From Aureobasidium sp. EXF-3400 (taxonomy: Eukaryota; Ascomycota; Dothideomycetes; Dothideales; Saccotheciaceae): a stretch of DNA of 64,000 nucleotides. The position numbers and the translations under genes were made by a program. Numbering within the stretch: the first letter of the stretch is position 1; each line of letters starts with the position of its first letter. A model generated the notes under the pieces. It was not told where the DNA came from. It was given only the letters and a program-made list of their open reading frames with translations, and did not search any database. Where the stretch lies: contig SWBL01000076.1 of assembly GCA_024195585.1 (NCBI GenBank), positions 1-64,000 on the forward strand. Direction: 5' to 3'. Positions 57,636 to 64,000 of this stretch are shown here, piece after piece.

Positions 57636-58658
57636 ATGTTTCATAAACTTCTGATACCTCGTGTACCTTGCTCCTCTCCCCGCCCTTGCCCTCTTCTCGT
57701 CCGCACCATGGCAACAGTTCGCTCTTCCCTCAGCCATGAAGAACGTACAGCTCAAGAACCACGAGAAGCACGTCTGGAGCCCGTGACAGTATCTCGCATC
57801 GACGCCGTCAACAACACTATTCGTCTGATTCGACTAAGTGCCATGAAGCCTGATCACCCATTAAAGGTATATATAATCTTCAATGCCCCCAACTCGCCAG
57901 TATTCTAGAATCATTTACTAATTACATTCATCAAAGTAAAGTTTCTACCAGGTCAATGGCTAGACGTCTTCATCCCTTCTCTCTCAAAAGCAGGCGGCTT
58001 CACTATAACTTCCACGCCTTCAGACCAAGGCGAACCTACCCCTCAACGACCAGCCTACTTCGAACTAGCCATCCAGAAATCTACCAATCCTCCTGCTCAA
58101 TGGCTCTGGAAACCCGAGTCTGAGATCTTGAACGAACAGATAATCGTTCGCACAGGCGGAAGCTTTGTATGGCCACCTCCGGGTATAGATGTCACTGGCA
58201 TCGAACAAGTCGTCTTGGTGGCAGGAGGGGTGGGCATCAATCCTTTGATCTCGATCTTCGCGCATCTAATGAGTCTCCCCAATCGACCAAAGAAGGTGAG
58301 ATTTGTCTACGGCAGTAAAATTGAGGAAGGGCCAATCAAAGCTTCACGTATCCTGTTCTTGACAAGATTGATGGACTTGATCAAGGAGCAAGGAGATGGC
58401 AATGTTCAGCTAGACTTGTTCCTGACAGCGACATCGCAAAAGGAAATCGATGGTGCGACAGACTTGCCCGATCATGTCAGATTAGGAAGGATCGAGAAGG
58501 ACGACATGGAAGCTGCGATTGGTGAGGACCGCAGTGTCAGGCAGGCCACGGTGGCTTATGTCTGCGGTCCTCCTGCCATGACAGACCAGTTTGTCGAATT
58601 CCTAAGCACAAGAGGTGGTATGGATAAACGGAAAGTTTTGTGCGAGAAGTGGTGGTAG
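57636..58658 (+). CDS. OXNAD1-like FAD/NAD(P) oxidoreductase, probably mitochondrial
   Basis: Ferredoxin-reductase superfamily. Exons are 57636-57866 and 57942-58658, giving 315 residues. The N-terminus MFHKLLIPRVPCSSPRPCPL followed by LVRTMATVRSS is basic and Ser/Pro-rich, fitting a presequence; a second Met (MATVRSSL) could give a shorter form. The FAD domain shows LKFLPGQWLDVFIPSL and GGFTITSTPSDQ; the NAD domain shows VVLVAGGVGINPLISIFAHL, KVRFVYGSKIEEG and VAYVCGPPAMTDQFVEFL, and the usual end KVLCEKWW. The acceptor at 57941 was chosen for phase. The electron acceptor is not known. Confidence 0.88.
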
Positions 58659-58966
58659 TTTTGCACACATATACTATAGATGTGCTTATACGCTTTGAAT
58701 GAACGGGTTCAATGGTGTCATCAATGCCGTTGACACAACCCTGACAATGGCATATGGCTTACAAATAACCAATACTACCAACACCTGTCTGGAGAGTTTG
58801 AAGAACTTCTTCTTACGTGTCCTTCGAAATAGCAACGTACCCTGTTGGGGAGGGTGAGTAAATGAATCATAACGAGAAATCGAACATTCGCATTGAACAA
58901 AACTACCACAAGGAAACTGCCTAGATACTAAGGTTACTAACCCAAATCTGTCCCGAAATCAAAACT
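58659..58966. other. Convergent 3' region of the OXNAD1-like and GH16 genes
   Basis: 308 bp tail-to-tail spacer. No gene was seen. Confidence 0.4.
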
Positions 58967-61900
58967 TTACGGTGCAGCTCCCGGCATTGGCGCCAGGGGA
59001 TCAGATTGACCCATTCCGTAGTTATCGAACACGCTTCTCTTCCTCACCAGCATACGACCATGCATACCATTGAGGTAGTTCGTGGCATATGTTCTGCAAG
59101 TGGACGACGAACTGACACTTGAAGGGACGGCGTAGCTCGTTACCACCTGTGTGACAGTAATATAGTTCCCACCGCCAGCTGTGATCGTAACCACCTGTCC
59201 ACCACTTCCAGTCACCGATACTGTGGCTCCCGGTGCAGTGGAAACGACGGTACGGTCCGAAACAGATATCGATACAGAGACTGTGGTCGTGGTGACAGTC
59301 CGCGTGGTTGCCGCCTGGTATACGACGCTGATGGCTGTGCTGACTCCATACGTCGAAAGTATCGTTTGTCCGTTGGAGACGATGGTTGATACAGCAGTCG
59401 AAACAGCATAAACCGTGGAGCCAGGACCAGTTCCAGGACCAGTTCCAGGTCCCGTACCTGGGCCTGTTCCTGGACCTGTTCCTGGGCCTGTACCTGGTCC
59501 CGTACCTGGGCCTGTACCTGGGCCTGTACCTGGGCCTGTGCCTGGACCTGTGCCTGGTCCCGTACCTGGGCCTGTGCCAGGACCTGTGCCTGGACCTGTG
59601 CCTGGTCCCGTACCTGGGCCTGTGCCAGGACCTGTGCCAGCTCCGGTCCCTGGGCCTGTACCTGCTCTATTCCCTGGACCAGTGCCTACTCCATTACCAC
59701 CGCCTCCGGCAATGACAGTTGTCACGCCTCCGGCTAAGACAGTCGTCACACCACCAGAGCCAGGGGCAGTCGCAGTGAAGGTACCAACAACAGATCCTGA
59801 TTCATAGTCGCCATTGCCTCCAGTACCTCCATTGCCAGTTGTACCGTTACCTGAGCCGACCGATCTGGAGAGAAGGCGAGCAGAGTTAGCATCAGGTGCA
59901 GTTACGTTGGTAGTGCCACTCTTCAACTCGCAGTTACCTGCGGTGAGATCTGCATAGAACGAGACGCCCAAACATAAGCTGGGAGAGTTGAAGCTCTGGA
60001 AATTGTACATGTCGCAAGTATCGATACAAGAGGCCAGAGAACTCACATTGGAGGTTGAGAGTGTTTGGTCAGTAATGGCTCGTCCGCAACCGATCTCGTA
60101 GACTTGACCTAAGCTATCAGTGAAGAGCGTGCCATCTGAACCAGGACAGACTGGTGTTGCCGACGACCCACTACTCAGTGCAGAACCGGTAACGATGATT
60201 GTCGAGGTGGGAGACCCTCCAGATCCACCACCGACAACAGAGTTCATGCCTCCGCTCATAGATGCGAAAGAGCTCTGGGAAGCCATGCTGAAACTGCTGA
60301 AATTGGACCCAAATAGTGTGCCACCCCAGCCAAAGCCTTCGGGTGGACACATGCCGGGGGTTGGGCAAGCGGTGACTGTTTCGGTGGTGAACACAGTTGT
60401 TGTTCCAGCAGAACCAGAGGGCTGGGCAGAGCATGCACCGCCAGTGCTGGTAGCCATATTTGCGCCACCTCCGGTCACCACAGTGGGGGTCAAGAAGCAA
60501 GTGAAGCACAAAGAGCCTGAGCCTGTACTCCCACTGCCGGAAGCAAAATTGCCACTAGGTGGCAGTCCAGTCGTGACAAATGTACTGACGACAGTGACCG
60601 TGGCACTCGGAGGATAAGCTAAAGGCAGTCAGCAAAAGATGAAGTTCGGATGCACACAAATACTCACATGTGGTTATGGTGATCGTTGCACTGCTGCTCG
60701 TACCGACACTCGAAAGACTGGCTCCTGAAGCCGAAGAAGAGCTTGTCAAGCTCGATGATGATGAGATTCCAGGATCTGTCGCGCCCACACGTACAGCGAT
60801 GACGAAGTTTGCGCCGGGCACCCGAGTGCCGGTGAAGGTAGACTTCATCTGACAGGAAGAAGATGATGTGTCGTAAACGACACCTATACAGCCTGTCGTG
60901 ACATCGCAGCTGGGCAAGCAGTCCAGGAGAGAGTCAGCGCGGTATGCACTTGAGAGATTACCTCCTTGAACATTCATATCACAAGCGACCGTGTAGTTGG
61001 CTCCATTCGAGTCTATGTAGGTTTGACCAGCAGCTCCCGGGCACGTGGGACCAGCAGTGGGGGATGGTACAGGCGACAACGCAGCTGACGATACAGCAGA
61101 TGAGAAGGAAGTAGTCGAGGCGCTCGACGATGGGATGGAGCTGGATGTTGGCAAAGTGGACACAGTTGGTGACGACGTAGTAGCACTTGTTGACGTGATC
61201 GGCACAGGAGGCAAGAGCGTAGCGGCGACATTGCCCGGATCGGGAACAGTACCCGTGATGTTACTAAACAGTGTACATTCGTCCCCTTTGTAGTTGACAC
61301 CAACACAGGCAGGGGTATCATCACAGAGATCGAGACAGTCTGTGTATGATGGCTCAGCCACACGCTTTATGATGCGAACTCTGCTGTTGTCGTCGATCGT
61401 GGTTCCTGTGTACGAACTTCCGCAATCGACGTTAAAGTTTGCACCACGAGCATTAGAACAGGTGGTCGGTGTGTTGGAGTTGCAAATGTTGTCTACAGAT
61501 GAAGGGCACGGCGGAGCGACATAATAAATGACTTGAGGGCTGGCTGAGGAAGTCGTCAATTGCAAGCTCGTGACCGACGAAGAGATGGATAGGCTCGGAG
61601 ATGTTGAGGATGAAGAGAGAGCAGCATTCGATGTTGTAGCAGACACACTCGAGCTCATTGAAGACGAGCTACTGCTTGCCAAGACAGATGTGGTTTCGTA
61701 CGCAGATAGAGTAAGCAGGACACCAGAATTTGTTGTGGACGAAGCTGTGGAAGGAGCAGCTGAGGCATTCAAAGTTGAATTTGGACCCTGCGCGAGGAAA
61801 GCGACAACGGAATCGGAAGCAGCTGAAGAGGTACTGCCAAATTGGTTCTTGAAATGGCAAGTGCCTGCTGATGTACCCTCAAAACTGAAACCAACACAAC

Positions 61901-63821
61901 CTGGTGTAACATCGCAGACAGTAAAGCAGGCGGCGAAGCCACCCCCTTGAATAACGGTATCGTTGTAAGTTTCCACGTTTGTGTCCGAGGAGCAATATAC
62001 ATTGTACGAAATCACGTTCTCGTCCACGTACACGGAATTGTTGGCTTCAGGGCAAGTCGATGCCTGTGCAGTTGGTCGGAGTGTGGCGGTCTGAGGAGGG
62101 GTAGAGGAGAGAGGAACTGTCGCAGTCATTGTCGATAGCGTTGAGGAGGCACTAGAGATGACCAATACTGACACAGCAACGAAAGTATGACCATCGTATT
62201 CGAGCTGACCTTCACCGGTTTTCAAAGTGCAAGTGCCCGCTCCATTGCCGCCAACGTGAGAGACTCCGCCACATCCAACTGTACTATCGCACAGCTCGAT
62301 GCAAGCTTCGAAGCTATCAACTGTTTGGCCATCACCGTTCAGGCTTTGACCAGTTAGATCGTATCCACAGCTGATGGTATAGTTCATTCCGTTGTAGTCT
62401 GTCCAATTCTTGCCGTCGTAAGGGAAACAGATGAGTGGAGTGGCCAATGCGGTGGCTGTGGACGAGACAGTAGAAGATACAGAAGATAGTGGTCCAGTGT
62501 ATGGCACTGAGAGGGGCAAAGACGATGTGGACTGACCCATTCCGGGATTGATGATACTGCCACTGACACTAATTGGCGAAGACGAAGTCAATGGTATAGT
62601 ACTGGTCGGAACAGAAGATGAGCTCACGTTGACAGGCAATTGGTAGACTCTGATCGAGTTGATTTCCCAGTATGCTTGTGTGAAGTTTTGTGGATTGTTG
62701 CCTACAAAATCGACACATGAGTCGTAGCCATTTGCACCAGATGTCAACGGACAATTTGGGAAGTTCGAATAAGCGAATCCAGCCCATGCACCACAGAAAT
62801 CAGTGTTGATGATGATACTGTGATTAGCAAAGTGAGAGTCAATGTCGCAGGAGCCTTGGAAGTTCGCCATGGGTAGACCAAACTCAGAGACATCAGGAGA
62901 GTCATCAGTGATACTCGAAGGAATACTGTCACGAGGGAAGAACCAGACACGGACATACGCTGAAGTCCATTCGGTAATGTAAACACCACCGTCGTTGTCG
63001 CTAAGTCCTTGTCCGTAGTTATTGGGAGTTATAGTGTCGTTCGCCATGCTTCCACAGCCGGAGTTGCTGTTTGCAGCTTCATCACAGTTGGCATTGGTGA
63101 AGAGACCTGTCTGTCCAGAGCCAGCAATGGTACGATTGGCGCTTGTATGCATGGACACGGTGTTCGTCTCACTAGTGTGTACGCCTTCGATGATATCTGG
63201 ACTCGCTTAGTGAGATTGAAGAACAGCAATGCAATTCTGCCCACCTATTTCGCCATTGGCTGGCCAATTTGGTCCGAGAAGCCAGAATGCCGGCCAGGTG
63301 CCACAACCATATGGCATGTGGGTCAGATCCAAGATGAAGAGTCCGTGGGTGTATGTGTTGTCACTAATGAGCCTGACAGATGGTCTTCCTAGTCCACCAT
63401 TCGGCCATACGTTCGTTGTATCTACACTGATCGTAACGCTGTCGTCATTCGTAGTTGCGTAGCCATTTGTGACAGCAACCGATTCGTTCACGTATCTGGG
63501 AATGTTAGTGAAGCTTCTTGAGACAAAAGAGGCATCGGACTTACTGAACATGGCCGTACGTCGGATCGAATGACTGTATGACTTTAGTGTCAAATTCTAC
63601 TTGTCGTCGCACTTGCAACGTACGTTGAAGAAATTAAATTTGCTGAAAAACACGCTGGGTTGGTAGTCGTCGACCAATTCATATGCTCCTGAGCCAGGTA
63701 TGCCACCACCAGTGAAAAGGCTTGCACCAGGGATACTCTGGGACACAGCAGGCAAAACCAGAGAAAGAAAAGGCAGAATGCCAATACCGAGTTGTGATGG
63801 CATACTCGGCATTTTCGCCAT
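58967..63821 (-). CDS. Secreted GH16 glucanase-like protein with PAN/apple-like modules and Gly-Pro-Gly-Thr repeat
   Basis: Five exons: 63821-63624, 63573-63545, 63495-63245, 63196-60668 and 60618-58967, giving 1552 residues. Signal peptide around [16 protein letters not shown] (Met choices at 63821, 63812 and 63803). The GH16 domain covers about residues 30-350; its catalytic motif is rebuilt across intron 3 as GEIDIIEGV (Glu158, Asp160, Glu163), with [20 protein letters not shown] before it. Then come Ser/Thr-rich linkers and five Cys-rich modules with the pattern C-x3-C near [80 protein letters not shown] and [18 protein letters not shown] run of about twenty Gly-Pro-Gly-Thr units follows. 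GH16 members cut or remodel beta-1,3/1,4-glucan in cell walls; adhesion by the Cys-rich modules is inference. No GPI signal is seen. Confidence 0.85.
59415..59690 (-). repeat. 12-bp tandem repeat coding for Gly-Pro-Gly-Thr
   Basis: About twenty imperfect copies of a 12-bp unit (plus-strand form like ggacctgtgcct) within the GH16 protein gene. Third positions vary (cct/ccc/cca; gta/gtg/gtt), so the protein unit is kept while DNA differs, which points to selection on the protein. Copy number may vary between strains. Confidence 0.9.
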
Positions 63822-64000
63822 ACGTCCTCACGTAGTTTCAGACGGTGGAAAGGAAAGAAAGACTTGCCTTGCTACATCAAAGAGTCTACACATGCGCGAG
63901 ACCAACATGTTGTGTTGATGGTTGGGTGGCATTCCTTCCATAGGGACCGACGACTACATTCCACAGCTTACACGTAGAGCAAGGCCTAGATACTTGCAAA
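63822..64000. other. Promoter side of the GH16 gene, cut by window edge
   Basis: 179 bp upstream of the GH16 start codon. Nothing specific recognised. Confidence 0.35.

Noticed and set aside
59415..59807. Plus-strand open frame with Pro-Val-Pro-Gly repeats
   Set aside because: It is the reverse reading of the Gly-Pro-Gly-Thr repeat of the GH16 gene, which has signal peptide, catalytic motif and phase-consistent introns.

Overview
The window is chromosomal DNA of a filamentous ascomycete. Genes are dense, lie on both strands, and carry spliceosomal introns of about 45-75 bp with GT-AG ends and CTRAY-like branch sites. Fungal-only families are present (Snt2/SntB, Rtc4, Vps3844, Sec66, a fungal IQ-motif protein, a Dal5-type permease, a Zn2Cys6 regulator). 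The base composition and intron style would suit a dothideomycete such as an Aureobasidium-like yeast, but that is a guess. I found no CRISPR, operon, rRNA or tRNA, and no intact transposon. Exon coordinates were worked out by hand from splice motifs, reading phase and family conservation; reading phase closes across every proposed intron.

Layout. 1-8.1 kb: end of inorganic pyrophosphatase (IPP1, +), mitoribosomal protein mL53 (-), Sec20 SNARE (+), Zn2Cys6 regulator (+), Rtc4-domain protein (+). 8.5-15.6 kb: valyl-tRNA synthetase (-), casein kinase 2 alpha (-), RNase P/MRP subunit p30 (+). 15.7-26.1 kb: kexin (-), a large PhoD-like phosphatase (+), a Dal5-family permease with ten exons (+). 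27.8-36.2 kb: Snt2/SntB chromatin reader (+), a gene with a transposase-like paired helix-turn-helix (+), splicing factor Cwc24 (+). 36.9-46.5 kb: Npl4 (-), Sec66 (+), an unrecognised probable mitochondrial membrane protein (-), a Vps3844-domain protein (+), a polytopic GT90/CAP10-type glycosyltransferase (-). 46.8-58.7 kb: Kre33/NAT10 (+), a small Ala/Pro-rich protein (+), Qri7 (-), IQ-motif protein (+), Dus2 (-), a 6PGDH-like dehydrogenase with a GC-AG intron (-), an OXNAD1-like reductase (+). 59-63.8 kb: a secreted GH16 glucanase-like protein with five cysteine-rich modules and a long Gly-Pro-Gly-Thr repeat (-).

Most genes are single-copy housekeeping functions. By chance or otherwise, five act on tRNA or rRNA maturation or charging (VAS1, RPP1, KRE33, QRI7, DUS2), and several serve the secretory pathway (SEC20, KEX2, SEC66, NPL4, Vps3844). 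I see no multi-gene novel system. The least conventional items are the gene at 32.8-34.7 kb that looks like a domesticated Tc1/mariner DNA-binding region, the modular GH16 protein, and an alternative first exon that adds a mitochondrial presequence to valyl-tRNA synthetase.
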